Below, piece after piece: positions 41,983 to 51,313 of a stretch of DNA of 64,000 bases; position 1 is the first letter of the stretch; the number at the start of each line of letters is the position of its first letter. The notes under the pieces are model-generated. The model was not told where the DNA came from. It worked only from the letters and a program-made list of their open reading frames with translations, and did not search any database. The stretch is from Nannochloropsis oceanica (Eukaryota; Sar; Eustigmatophyceae; Eustigmatales; Monodopsidaceae). The translations under genes were made by a program, and so were the position numbers. Where the stretch lies: NCBI GenBank assembly GCA_004519485.1, contig CP038106.1, positions 1,127,501-1,191,500 on the forward strand. Direction: 5' to 3'.

Positions 41983-42930
41983 ATGAAGCCGCTTCTGCTG
42001 CTCGCTATAAGCTCCGTCTTTCTTATTGCTCGCCTGCACACCTCTGCTGCCTTTGGAGTTCAACTCCACCGCCGACTTTCGACAGTGCGCATGGCTATAG
42101 CTTCCCACGGCATCTACATCGTCACTGGTTCGACAGATGGTATCGGCAAGCACACAGCCACCAACCTGGCCTCTCGAGGAGCCCAAGCCAAAGTTTTCGT
42201 CCACGGACGTAACCCGGCACGGGTTACCAAGACGGTAGAGGAACTAAGGCAGCGCAACCCTGATGGGATCGACAGCGTGGTAGGCGACTTGGGTTCCTTC
42301 GCAGACATCAGGCGTGTAGCTGCCGAGCTACGGGCCAAAATCAAGGCCTTGTCGGGCGATGCACCTATCACACTCATCAATAATGCAGGGGTATTCGAGC
42401 AGAAGCGCAAGGCTTCGGTGGAGGGGCTTGAAATGACTTTCGCCATCAACGTTGCTGCCCCCTTTCTACTGACGGGGTTGCTGCTCCCTCTATTGCAAAA
42501 GCGAAAGCACAGCCGGATCATCAACATTTCCTCCATTTCTCAAGGTGGTAGTATACCATGGGAGGATCTACAATTGTCATTACCAGGAGCATTCAGTGAT
42601 CATAGGAGCTATTCGCTGAGCAAACTATTGATGGCCATGGTAAGTATGGAGCAAAGCGACCGCTTCGGTTCCTCTGAATTAGCTATTGTATGCTGTGACC
42701 CCGGCACTGTCAACACCAAAATGCTCGAAGCCGGATGGGGCATGTATGGCATTGATGTGTCCGCTGCGAATGATGAAACGTATCTGGCGACAGACCAGAA
42801 GGTTGGTGAGATGAATGGTTGTTATTTTGTAAGTAAGACGCCGCGGAGGGCAAATTCTGAAGCATATGATGGGGAGGCAAGGAGGAAATTGTGGTCGTAT
42901 TTGGAGGAGAAGACAGGATTTATTTACTAG
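41983..42930 (+). CDS. Short-chain dehydrogenase/reductase, plastid-targeted
   Basis: Single exon, 315 aa. The N-terminus is a signal peptide (LLLLAISSVFLIARLHTSAAF) with a clear A-A-F junction of heterokont plastid preproteins. The Rossmann fold has the cofactor motif TGSTDGIG, the NNAG motif (LINNAGVFEQ), a catalytic Ser in INISSIS and the Tyr-x-x-x-Lys catalytic pair (SYSLSKLL). The extended Arg after the second strand (VHGRNPARV) suggests NADP(H). It resembles the retinol-dehydrogenase/POR-like branch of classical SDRs; substrate is unknown. Start is fixed by the signal peptide and the upstream in-frame stop at 41977. Confidence 0.88.
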   Translation: MKPLLLLAISSVFLIARLHTSAAFGVQLHRRLSTVRMAIASHGIYIVTGSTDGIGKHTATNLASRGAQAKVFVHGRNPARVTKTVEELRQRNPDGIDSVVGDLGSFADIRRVAAELRAKIKALSGDAPITLINNAGVFEQKRKASVEGLEMTFAINVAAPFLLTGLLLPLLQKRKHSRIINISSISQGGSIPWEDLQLSLPGAFSDHRSYSLSKLLMAMVSMEQSDRFGSSELAIVCCDPGTVNTKMLEAGWGMYGIDVSAANDETYLATDQKVGEMNGCYFVSKTPRRANSEAYDGEARRKLWSYLEEKTGFIY

Positions 42931-43476
42931 AGAGGACAGAGGAGGGAGGTTTGAGATAAACATTTAAATAGCTGGAAATGCCACACGACAACACAAATAA
43001 CAAAGTAAGAAACAATGAGAAAGAATCTATTGAACGGTTCAAGCAAGGTTTCTCTTCACGTCTCCAATTCTTTTAACTTACATTGGCTCGTTATGGCTAT
43101 GGATACATGCATCTAATCGTTGTACTACTGCGTCTATGCCTACCTGCTTCTGATATTTGTGTGGATCCAGTCACACATTATTACCATTGCTCTCTCTCCT
43201 TCTTCCCTGTACAATCTTTTTCTTTCCTCCAGACCGGCATCATATCAGCTTCTTGAGTGTACTGAAACCTTTACTCGCTCAACACCACTTCCTCGCCCTA
43301 TGGCACAAAGGTACCCGCCTGCCTCATCCGACTAAAAATTGAGTAAATTCTCCGTCACCTTGCTCCTGCCATAGCTCTTTCCATCCACAGCACCTGCAGA
43401 AGTACCACCCATGTCTCCTCCTCCCCCCCCTCCTCCTCCTCCTCCTTCTCCTCCTCCTCCTCTACCTTGACCACTA
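42931..43476. other. Convergent spacer, SDR / ESS2
   Basis: 546 bp between facing stops; AT-rich in the middle (about 42955-43200). Near 43415-43460 the + strand is almost pure CTC/CCT. It may contain the end of ESS2 if the adjacent C run has another length (see findings). Confidence 0.4.
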
Positions 43477-45462
43477 CTACCACTCCCCCCCCCCCCCCCC
43501 TTGCCGTGCACCACCATCAAGACCCCCCTCCTCATTACTCCGTTTCGGCAACGCCCGTAAAGGCGAAGGTTTCGGGGTCAGAATCGACGAACCAGCCACA
43601 CGACGACTGCTTCCCCTGCCATCTATCGTGCCTACCGATCCAGAATAGCTTGCCCGCAACTGTGATGACGCTCCACCTCCGAACACACCTCCTCCTCCTC
43701 CTCCTCCTCCTCCACTACCACCACCCGCCAGCTTAGCCGCCAAAATCTGCGCTGCAGGCGTCAACGAGCCCAACCCTCGTTTCTTGCTGCTGCTGCTGCT
43801 ACTGGTACTTCTACTACTACTGCTGCTGCTGCTGCTGGTAAGGAACGAGCTTCTGCTCATTCCACCTCTTCTTCCTCCCGACGACGACGCATATACACTA
43901 TCAGCGCCGTTACCCATCCCACCACCACCCTCCCTCCGTCCCTCCCTCATCTTCCCCCCTCTCGTCCTCGCCTTGGCCTCCAACTCCCCCGCCACCTTCT
44001 CCCGAAACGTCGGACCCTGGATCTCAAATCTTTTCCTTTCCCCCTCCCTCCCTCCTCCTCCTTCCCCACCACCACCACCATAATCAAACGGCTCACTGAC
44101 CCTCAGGGGCGTGCTTTCAATCTCTCCCCACGTCATTATCGGGACATCTCCACCCACCCCCGGGACCAGTAGAGGAGTCATGGGCACAAAACCTTCTGTA
44201 GCCCGGGCTTGAGCACCTTGTGTACTGGTTGAGAATGAAGTTTCGGAAGACAATGTACTCAGTTCCGAGGCGAGTCGCTCTAGAGGCGAAGCACGTCCTG
44301 CAGGTCCTCCAGTTCTCCCGCCTTTCCATTCCAGGGGCTTGGAGGCGGAGAAACGCGTGTTGCTGTGCACGAGTATTTTGGGGGCTTTGCCCTCGTGGCC
44401 CACCCGAGAATTATTTCCGGCTACTCCTGCTCCTGCCGTTAACATCCTCGTTCCCTCTCTCCCATCCTGCTTGAGAAGTAGCAATTGTGGCTGTGTCGCG
44501 GCATTGGCGCCCCTCAGGTGCACCTTCGCATTCTCCTCTAAACTCCCGGGGTAAAAAATGAAATTATTCTGAGGACGGCTTGGCCATGTCTCCGGGGCGT
44601 TGGGCCTGTCATCTCCCAATCGTGGCTTGGCATTGGCAGCTGCGACGTGCTTTCGATGTTGTTCCTCGGTCATCATTTCTCCACTCGGCAGGAGATACAG
44701 TTTTTCTTTCCCTGCTTCCAGTTCGGGATGAGAATAAATCCACCAGTATTTGCGACGGTGGGCTTCGCGCATTCGTTCCGCGAGCACGTCGAATGCCGCG
44801 TCGTCTTCGCTTTGGAACTGAGCGAGGAATTGGTCCAGGGACAGGGGTAAGGGCGAGGGGGAGGACTCGCCGCTGTTACTGGCAAGTACAGAGGTATCAG
44901 ACCTTGGAGTATTATATCGCTGATCATTTCTAGTCACTGGAGTGGACGCCGCCGATGAAAAGGAGGAGGAGTCTCCTCCCTCAAGGCCACCATCACCACC
45001 ATCAGCAGCGAAGGTGTCACGTCGCATCTCCGATTGTACCACCCGCCGCACCTCTGTCAAACTCCGCAAGCGACGGGCCTCCAATGCCTCCAGCCATTTT
45101 ATCTGACGGTGCAACCGCGGCAGCCCTGGAAAGAAATCGCGCTCGATAATTTCGCCCATAGCATCCACAAACGTGTCCTCGTCCAAGACTTGCGGCTGGG
45201 TCTTGCGTCTGGTGCGGGATGGTGGGACAGCCGGCGGAAGCATCAAGGCATGCTTCTCCTTTTTCCCCTTGTCGTTGCGGGAAGGCATGATGTGGTCCGC
45301 GCATGGATCCTCCATGCGCCGCAAGGGACTAGGCGTAGGCAGGCCGCGTTTGTACGCCTGGGCGAGGGCCCTTGATCCTACGGGGGAAGGAGCTGGCGGA
45401 AGATGGTCATCCTTGCTGCCATTCCCCCCAGCCCCGTGCCCCCCCCGTGGCACCATCGACAT
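43477..45462 (-). CDS. ESS2: Splicing factor ESS-2 (DGCR14/Bis1 family)
   Basis: Single exon, 661 aa. The conserved N-terminal block is QVLDEDTFVDAMGEIIERDF followed by FPGLPRLHRQIKWLEALEAR, the family's signature. A middle block has SLDQFLAQFQSEDDAAFDVL, the YWWIYSHPE helix, and ETWPSRPQNNFIFYPG (Asn-Asn/Ser-x-x-x-Tyr-Pro). Near 470-500 are TWGEIESTPLRV and GPTFREKVAGELEAKAR, and SLTPAAQILAAKL near the end. ESS2 joins the C-complex spliceosome and aids accurate 3' splice-site choice. Ser and Gly runs fill the C-terminal third. The last residues are read through a 16-nt G run (sense strand), so the C-terminus is uncertain. Confidence 0.9.
   Translation of the reverse strand: MSMVPRGGHGAGGNGSKDDHLPPAPSPVGSRALAQAYKRGLPTPSPLRRMEDPCADHIMPSRNDKGKKEKHALMLPPAVPPSRTRRKTQPQVLDEDTFVDAMGEIIERDFFPGLPRLHRQIKWLEALEARRLRSLTEVRRVVQSEMRRDTFAADGGDGGLEGGDSSSFSSAASTPVTRNDQRYNTPRSDTSVLASNSGESSPSPLPLSLDQFLAQFQSEDDAAFDVLAERMREAHRRKYWWIYSHPELEAGKEKLYLLPSGEMMTEEQHRKHVAAANAKPRLGDDRPNAPETWPSRPQNNFIFYPGSLEENAKVHLRGANAATQPQLLLLKQDGREGTRMLTAGAGVAGNNSRVGHEGKAPKILVHSNTRFSASKPLEWKGGRTGGPAGRASPLERLASELSTLSSETSFSTSTQGAQARATEGFVPMTPLLVPGVGGDVPIMTWGEIESTPLRVSEPFDYGGGGGEGGGGREGERKRFEIQGPTFREKVAGELEAKARTRGGKMREGRREGGGGMGNGADSVYASSSGGRRGGMSRSSFLTSSSSSSSSRSTSSSSSSKKRGLGSLTPAAQILAAKLAGGGSGGGGGGGGGVFGGGASSQLRASYSGSVGTIDGRGSSRRVAGSSILTPKPSPLRALPKRSNEEGGLDGGARQGGGGGEW
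43485..43500. repeat. Homopolymer C16 (G16 on sense strand of ESS2)
   Basis: Sixteen consecutive C on the + strand close to the ESS2 stop codon; its length modulo 3 fixes the reading frame of the C-terminus. Confidence 0.9.
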
Positions 45463-45987
45463 GGTGTCCTCCTGTGCGATGGGTGTGGTGTATGGTTGGG
45501 AGGGTCAGAAGGTATGTATTGCGGATGCAGTGTCGCCCGTTTTGCGGGGGCAGCGATCATGACGACAGATTATGTGACGAAAGCGACCCTTTGCTACGCG
45601 TTGGTTGTCTATTTATTACTTGACTCAAGCAGAAACACTCACACCCCTTCCAAATACCACGTCCACTACCATCAGAGGCATATTCTGCTTGCCGTGGACA
45701 GCCGTCCCCTTCTCAGCTGTAGCGGGCAACACAAGGCGTCGACGCAAATATGGGCAGGATCGGTGTGCCTGCTTTGCACTAGCAAGTCCCTTTGGAAGCC
45801 CGAGGCGCAAGCATTGCTGCCGGCCACACGTCTGTGCTGCGTCAATACGTCGTGGACCAGGTCTCCCAAAACCACACGCGGGCCAACTGATCCCGACTCA
45901 CAAGCCCGCGGGACACGCTGCCCTCGACCCCAAGTCCTCGTTTGAATCTCTCCTGATTCCCAACTTTCCCTACGGTGTTCCCAAAAG
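45463..45987. promoter_or_regulatory. Divergent promoter region, ESS2 / LEA2-like
   Basis: 525 bp. Open frames run through most of it on the + strand, one of which reads SFESLLIPNFPYGVPK just before the next gene, but it is out of frame with that gene and no intron joins them cleanly. Treated as non-coding or 5' leader. Confidence 0.35.
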
Positions 45988-46785
45988 ATGGTCCTGGTCG
46001 CCTCTCTCCTCTACCTCGCCCGTGCGCGCATTGCCCTCTCTACAATCTTCGCCTTGACGTACCTGCTCTTCCCCCGCTTCGCTTCCTGGCAGATCGATTC
46101 CTTGCGCTACGCAAGCATGAGCATTTCGCCCTTGGACTGGGCTATATCTCTAGAAATGGACGTGGGGGTCTCTGTGTTCAATCCTAACCATGTTCCCGCC
46201 CGGTTGCACAATGCTACCCTGGATATATATCGCGTTCGGCCCACTTACATCAGTGGCATGCACCAAGCCCCCACGTACGGCAGAAAATTTGGCGTGGCCA
46301 CCGCTTCGGCACATGATATCCCGCGACGAGATTCCTTTCCATTGGACAGTCATATCTCCATTGTGCGCCTTCCTTTTTCAGTAGCCTGCTCTTTTCTCCG
46401 GGAGATGGCCACGAACGAAGGATTAATCAAAGTGAGGGGTGTAGGACAGGCATTGGTCTCAGCAGCAGCGCAAGATGTGACAGTGTTTGTCGACTGCTTG
46501 CAGCATGTTAAACCCTTTCCACACCCGGGCAGAATAGTGCACACGGCGTGTACTTACACTATTGCGAATGGTGGGGGTGCGAATGGCGCGCTGTTGGATT
46601 TGCTTCAGTTGCAGTTGGGACCAGGGTGGGGGAAGACGAGGAGGGGGACGAGACATGAGGGGCAGGACCAGCAGCACGTTTTGGGTAGTGGGAGCAACAG
46701 TAGTAGTGGGAAAGGAGGGGGGATAGAAGGAGAGATGATGCTCAAGGCGGTGGTGGCCGCGGCACAAGCAAGCGAAGGGCTTTGA
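45988..46785 (+). CDS. LEA2-like (WHy-type) membrane-anchored protein
   Basis: Single exon, 265 aa. An N-terminal hydrophobic stretch (MVLVASLLYLARARIALSTI, then FALTYLLF) is a likely membrane anchor. It is followed by the LEA2/LEA14 beta-sandwich pattern: VGVSVFNPNHVPARLHNATL (typical 'v.v.NPN....l.y..'), DIYRVRP, and later HISIVRLPFSVACSFL. Such proteins in plants and fungi are anchored to vacuole or plasma membrane and linked to stress or lipid handling; the function here is not known. The C-terminal ~80 residues are Gly/Ser/Gln-rich. The start is the first ATG after an in-frame stop at 45945. Confidence 0.65.
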   Translation: MVLVASLLYLARARIALSTIFALTYLLFPRFASWQIDSLRYASMSISPLDWAISLEMDVGVSVFNPNHVPARLHNATLDIYRVRPTYISGMHQAPTYGRKFGVATASAHDIPRRDSFPLDSHISIVRLPFSVACSFLREMATNEGLIKVRGVGQALVSAAAQDVTVFVDCLQHVKPFPHPGRIVHTACTYTIANGGGANGALLDLLQLQLGPGWGKTRRGTRHEGQDQQHVLGSGSNSSSGKGGGIEGEMMLKAVVAAAQASEGL

Positions 46786-47192
46786 GTCAATCATAGAAGT
46801 TGTGAATAGCTTTACATTTTGAAACACAGCGAACAACAACTGGGGTTAAGAGGAAGGTGAAAGAGTAGCTGGTGGATATTGGGCACTTTCTGTACAGCGG
46901 CAAAACATTTATAGTAGGCTTGCATGTTCCCTAGAGGGTATCGTTTTCATCGGTAAAACGAACTGTAATATTTCGCCCTTTCTTTCTACCATTTTTCATT
47001 TATGTCTGCCTGGGTGATTCTTTCTTTGTGATAAGTTTTCATGCCAAGCAGGCGCCGACGACCCATTCGGTCACGGTTTGTTTCAAACCGACGCCAACCA
47101 TTGTTTCGTCCAAAGCCCTCGCTTTCCCCCGATCCCTCTTTTCCTCCTTCTTCGACTGATCACTCCACTGACGACAAACTAAGAAAGGGTGC
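46786..47192. other. Convergent spacer, LEA2-like / eL43
   Basis: 407 bp between facing stops. A short stem (CGGTTT...AAACCG) lies at about 47074-47093. No RNA gene is identified. Confidence 0.4.
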
Positions 47193-47881
47193 TTAGACGC
47201 CCTCAGCCTTGGCCTTGCGTAGGCGGGCCAGGGTCGAGCGGACTTGGACAGCGGCAGCAGTAGAAAGGGAGTAAGCCCCGCCCGCCATGCTCTTGTTGCA
47301 CGAGCCGCACTTCCAGATGCCCACCACCTCTCGCTTCACGTTGTCCTTCCCGCAGAAAACGCATGTATACTTGGAGTGCTGGGAAACTTCGATCTTCTTG
47401 ATGATCTTACGGAGGGAGGCACCATAGCGTGTGCCATACTTCCCGCAAATCCCAACCTTCTTCGTCCGCTTGCCCTGTGTTATTTGATTGACGGTTGTGG
47501 GTAGTTGGATAAAAGAAGATGAGTGAATGATGTTATAATTAGCTTGTGTCATGATTGAAATCTACTTCAATAAAAGCTGCACCGCGCAAGATGGAAAGCT
47601 CGGTAGAAGAACAAGAGGCTGAACCAGGAGAGGAGAAATGCTCCCATTTGCAAGGCCGGCCGTAATACGCCTGAGGCTTCCGTTGCCAATGTTGCCACCG
47701 AAGCCACAGCTACGACCGCTACGATCGCTGCCACTGTTGCGGCTGCTACTGTGCTGGAGCCAGTGCTGCCCCAACACACCTCCATCACCGTGTCGTCCGC
47801 GTCATTCGCAATCCCACCCACCCACCCACCCACCCACCCCTCCCTCCCTGACTTGAGCCTCTACGCCGTGCCACGTACCAT
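47193..47881 (-). CDS. RPL37A: Cytosolic 60S ribosomal protein eL43 (L37A)
   Basis: Exon 1 is just the ATG (47881-47879), followed by a 404-nt intron (gtacgt...acag) and exon 2, 47474-47193; 94 aa. Exon 2 reads [20 protein letters not shown], so splicing gives the expected M-x-K-R-T-K-K start. The zinc ribbon [22 protein letters not shown] (split here: CVFCGKD and WKCGSC) holds four cysteines. Length matches the family (about 92). In the 60S subunit the protein lies near the E site. A start codon alone in exon 1 is a known arrangement for some ribosomal protein genes and allows intron-dependent control. The intron carries a (CCCA)n run at about 47813-47840. Confidence 0.95.
47813..47840. repeat. 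(CCCA)n tetranucleotide run in the eL43 intron
   Basis: About seven units, G-rich on the transcribed (-) sense strand as GGGT, so it could form a G-quadruplex in the intron near the 5' splice site. Confidence 0.7.
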
Positions 47882-48354
47882 TTTGCCTGACTGAAGTTGA
47901 TTGCAAGATGATTTATAGCGACGAAGGTATTTAAGATGGGGGCGTGTGGTGTGTGTGGTGTGAGTGAGGGGTCGAAAGTGAGCATGAGCATGATGAGGGC
48001 CTGTGATGGTTGCCTTGCTTCTTTGTTGGATGATGATGCCTGGGAAGCAGCGGGTTGCGAGCGAAAGCGTCTGACTTCCCGTCCTGCCATCTCCACCAGG
48101 CATACGGCACCATAATAATGTGCCTCTTACTAGGCGTAACTTAGAGACTCAAGGAACGGCCCAGGCGTGCCTGTTTGCCCTGCATGTACGGCGCGAGCGA
48201 TGGATGCCTGGGAGCCGTCCGTTGGGTAAAGAACGGGTGAGGATGAGGGTGAAAAGGAAATACACAATCAACAACATCCATCCTGCTCCATCAAGCCACA
48301 AAGACTCGGGTGGTGTAGACGCGCATCTCCCTCGTCCTAATCCGTCGCTCGCTA
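47882..48354. promoter_or_regulatory. Upstream region of eL43
   Basis: 473 bp. It must hold the eL43 promoter and possibly 5' exons of the small + strand frame that follows. Several ATG-led short frames exist but none is convincing. Confidence 0.35.
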
Positions 48355-48711
48355 GTGTGCTTCACCACCACACGCGGAAGGAAGGACTCGAGACCGCCGA
48401 AATCCCAGCAGCAGGAGGTGGAGCGACTGGAAGACCACCCCAGAATTACGGCAAAAGTTGTGGGGTTTTCGCTGCAGACTCGCCGCCATCCCGCCCGCTG
48501 TCTTGAAATCTTGCGGCTTGTTCAGTTCAACGATAGGCTTGAGGAGGCTTTGTCCACTGCAACTGATCCTGGGTGGGTGGACAGCGTATCCACCGTCATC
48601 ATGAAGCTTATGCGCACCTTTGTCAGATTCAGAAACGCCGCAGAGAAAGAAGGAAAGATTTTGTCCAAGGCCTTGGACTGGCGAGGCGAGGTAGGAGGCC
48701 TCGACCAGTAG
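48355..48711 (+). CDS. Possible small helical protein, 3' exon (unrecognised)
   Basis: A frame of about 100 residues ends at 48711. It reads EVERLEDHPRITAKVVGFSL, CLEILRLVQFNDRLEEAL and TVIMKLMRTFVRFRNAAEKE, a composition and amphipathic rhythm typical of real helices rather than chance frames. It lacks an ATG at its 5' end, so if real it is a 3' exon; an acceptor near 48400 (CCCAG) and a first exon around 48199 (MDAWEPSV) are possible but their phases do not fit cleanly. A divergent partner for eL43 would suit the local alternation. I do not recognise the family. Confidence 0.3.
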   Translation: MCFTTTRGRKDSRPPKSQQQEVERLEDHPRITAKVVGFSLQTRRHPARCLEILRLVQFNDRLEEALSTATDPGWVDSVSTVIMKLMRTFVRFRNAAEKEGKILSKALDWRGEVGGLDQ

Positions 48712-49048
48712 CAGCGGCAACAACAACAAGCAGCCCTAAAGCATTGCTTCTTTGATTTTGTGGGAAGGGAGGAGGCCAACAATGAGCGATGCTACACACG
48801 ACCTGCACTGCGATGCTGCAGCTACAACTCGCGTCGACCACCTGAGCTGTATTACTCCAGCCCGTTGGACACCCGACCAATTCATGCTCTTCAACCTCTG
48901 ACATTGGGTGATGCCCATCTAACCCTATTCCCATCCTCCTTACATATTACAATCACAACGAGTCAGGCGACAAAGCAGTTCCTTGAATGGTGGCAAGGGT
49001 AGCGCGGGCATATAGCACTCTATCCAGCCTGCCAATTCGACTAGCACC
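48712..49048. promoter_or_regulatory. Promoter region of RAP-domain gene
   Basis: 337 bp before the RAP-domain start. No clear motif and no gene. Confidence 0.35.
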
Positions 49049-51313
49049 ATGCCAAGACCAGCCGAATTAGAGGGAAATCAGACCTCAAAAGGTGCCCGCA
49101 GGCGGCCACGGGCAGCAACAGCAGTGAGCATCACATCTATCGCCACTCTTTTGTGTTGCCTGCAGCATGTTACACACACCGCCGCTTTTCAATCCCTCCT
49201 CCCCCAACCACCACCAATGCCAGCAGCACCACCATGCCACCGCAGCCGACGAAGACCGACCTCCTTCTTTTCCTCCATTGCGGGCAGCAGCAGCGATGGA
49301 ATCGGCTTCGGCATCGATTTTGACGAGCTATTGCGCAGCGGCACCAATAACGGCAGCCCCTTCGGGCCTACCTCCGCGCCAACGACCTGGCGAGAACTGA
49401 CATCACCTCGCCTTTCTAAGCAGCAGCAGAAGCACCAGCACCAGCACCAGCACACGCCTTTCCCTACTCAACCATCATCCACCAGGCCTAAGGCTGCTGG
49501 TATCGCTTCCCCTGCAGGCCAACAGCAACCACAACATCGCACCACGAAGCCCTCCTCCTCTTCATCCTCCTCTTCCTCCTCCTTCCCCGGCAGATGGCAA
49601 GCCACCAAAGACGAATCCCAACACATGCAAGACCGCATCCTCTGTGCCCAATCCGATCCCTCCGAGATGTTGCGCCTTCTGTTCGACAACCCTCTCGCCT
49701 GCAACCACGTGAATATCTGCACCGTCCTTCACCGTTGTGGCAAGCTTTCAGGGACTCCTAGTCTTACGCCGGCGGTCGACAATGCCATAACCCAACGCCT
49801 CCTCCCCGTCCTCACCCTCGTTCTCCCAGCGTGCAAAGGCCGGCAGCTGTGTAACGTAGCATGGGCGCTCGTCCGCCTGGGCATGCCAGATGAGGAGCTC
49901 TTCTCCCGAATAATTAGTCGACTCCAAGCGAACAACGGCGCGTTGCTCGAAGCGTGTAATGCGGGAGAGCTGGCGATGGTTCTATGGGCCATAGCTTCCG
50001 CAGGAATGACACTACAGTATGCGTCATTTTTTGAAATGGCTGCAGAACCCATAGCGGCGAAGGCTGTGGGTCTAAGGCCAAGGGAAATCGGTTTGATCAC
50101 CTGGGCGTATGCGACATGGCTCGGAAATGACATGAAACTGAATGGACAGCAGCTTCAAGGGTTGGGGAATGTTATGCATGGCAGTTTTGTTGAGACTGCT
50201 GAAGGGAGGAAAGGAGGGAGGGAGGGGGGGGCGACGGCGACGGGTGCGAGGAAGTGGCTCTTGAAGCCAATGGTGTCCTTGTTGGAGGCAACATTGCACG
50301 TCGAGGCCCAATTACAAGCGAAAGACATCGCCATGATTGCGTGGGCATTCGGCAAGATCTCTCCGATGGATTGGAATGCCATAGGTCCGCATGTGGACAT
50401 GCTTTGTGCCGTCCTTGCGTCCTCAGCGCTGAAATCCATTCGCCGATTCAGTGCCCAGGACCTTGCGGAGCTATCTGTTGGGGTGGTTGCGATGCAATAC
50501 GATAATGCCAACCTCATGCAACTCGTCGCTTACGAAGCCACGCGGAAACTCCGGTCCTTCTCCCATCGCGAGCTCAGCAATATTATTTGGGCTTATGGAA
50601 AGGTTTTCCGTCGTCCCCGGAAGTTTGTGTTGGCGGCAGCAGCGGAGGCACGGGTAAGGCTCCCTCATTTCACCCCCACGGAGCTGGCGAACGTGGCGTG
50701 GGCATTGACAGTGTTGGAGGTATATGATGTCGGGCTTTTCAAGGAAGTTTTTGCGAGGGCAGCGGCGGATGAGGGACTGCAGATGCTACAGGAAGGGGAT
50801 TTGAATCAACTGTATCAAGTATATAGCCTGTTGAGGTTACAGGCACCCGAGGCCGTGAAAGGCATAGGAAGGGAGTTGTTGATGGCCATGGAAGCAGCTT
50901 GGGCGACAAGCAAGGAGAAGGAGAAGAGAACTACCAAGCGGCAGGCGGCCGTGGTGAAGGTCTTGGAGAATTTGCAGATCCGTTACGAGGTGGAAGCGGA
51001 GCATGACATTGATATCCTCTTACCCGACCATGGGGTTGCCTTGGAAGTGGATGGCCCCGCACACTTTTTGAGAAACACTGGACATCCGATGGGACATACG
51101 ATAATCAAACGGCGGCTATTGGAATTGATGGGGTATAATGTCATCTCGGTGCCACATTTTGAGTTTGATCGGATTCCTTACTGGTCGTCCATGGAACTGA
51201 AGAGGTACTTGCAACGGAAGTGTGAGACGGACGAGGTGCTCTATTTCAATGACTTGGACTCATCCAAACATAAGCCTTATCCGCCTCGGGGTAAGAAGAC
51301 GCGGTTCGATTGA
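49049..51313 (+). CDS. Plastid RAP-domain RNA-binding protein (OPR/FASTK-like)
   Basis: Single exon, 754 aa. The N-terminus has a basic start, then a hydrophobic signal (ITSIATLLCCLQHVTHTAAF) with an A-F junction, so plastid import is likely. After a Ser/Pro/Gln-rich linker come helical repeats of the type LCNVAWALVRLGMPDEELF, ELAMVLWAIASAGM, IGLITWAYATW, DIAMIAWAFGKI, ELSNIIWAYGKV and ELANVAWALTVLEVY, each about 38 residues with a 'N/I-x-W-A' core; these are octotricopeptide-like RNA-binding repeats. The C-terminus is a RAP domain (IDILLPDHGVALEVDGPAHF, then IIKRRLLELMGYNVISVPHF), related to endonuclease folds. Such proteins stabilise, process or splice single plastid RNAs. The RNA target is unknown. 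Confidence 0.9.
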   Translation: MPRPAELEGNQTSKGARRRPRAATAVSITSIATLLCCLQHVTHTAAFQSLLPQPPPMPAAPPCHRSRRRPTSFFSSIAGSSSDGIGFGIDFDELLRSGTNNGSPFGPTSAPTTWRELTSPRLSKQQQKHQHQHQHTPFPTQPSSTRPKAAGIASPAGQQQPQHRTTKPSSSSSSSSSSFPGRWQATKDESQHMQDRILCAQSDPSEMLRLLFDNPLACNHVNICTVLHRCGKLSGTPSLTPAVDNAITQRLLPVLTLVLPACKGRQLCNVAWALVRLGMPDEELFSRIISRLQANNGALLEACNAGELAMVLWAIASAGMTLQYASFFEMAAEPIAAKAVGLRPREIGLITWAYATWLGNDMKLNGQQLQGLGNVMHGSFVETAEGRKGGREGGATATGARKWLLKPMVSLLEATLHVEAQLQAKDIAMIAWAFGKISPMDWNAIGPHVDMLCAVLASSALKSIRRFSAQDLAELSVGVVAMQYDNANLMQLVAYEATRKLRSFSHRELSNIIWAYGKVFRRPRKFVLAAAAEARVRLPHFTPTELANVAWALTVLEVYDVGLFKEVFARAAADEGLQMLQEGDLNQLYQVYSLLRLQAPEAVKGIGRELLMAMEAAWATSKEKEKRTTKRQAAVVKVLENLQIRYEVEAEHDIDILLPDHGVALEVDGPAHFLRNTGHPMGHTIIKRRLLELMGYNVISVPHFEFDRIPYWSSMELKRYLQRKCETDEVLYFNDLDSSKHKPYPPRGKKTRFD

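Noticed and set aside
45560-45987. Open frames upstream of the LEA2-like gene as possible extra exons
   Set aside because: They lie in other frames or end at a stop at 45945, and no GT-AG pair joins them to the LEA2-like frame in phase.
47475-47878. A box C/D snoRNA in the eL43 intron
   Set aside because: One partial C-box-like TGATGGA is present but no D box (CTGA) or terminal stem is at a suitable distance.
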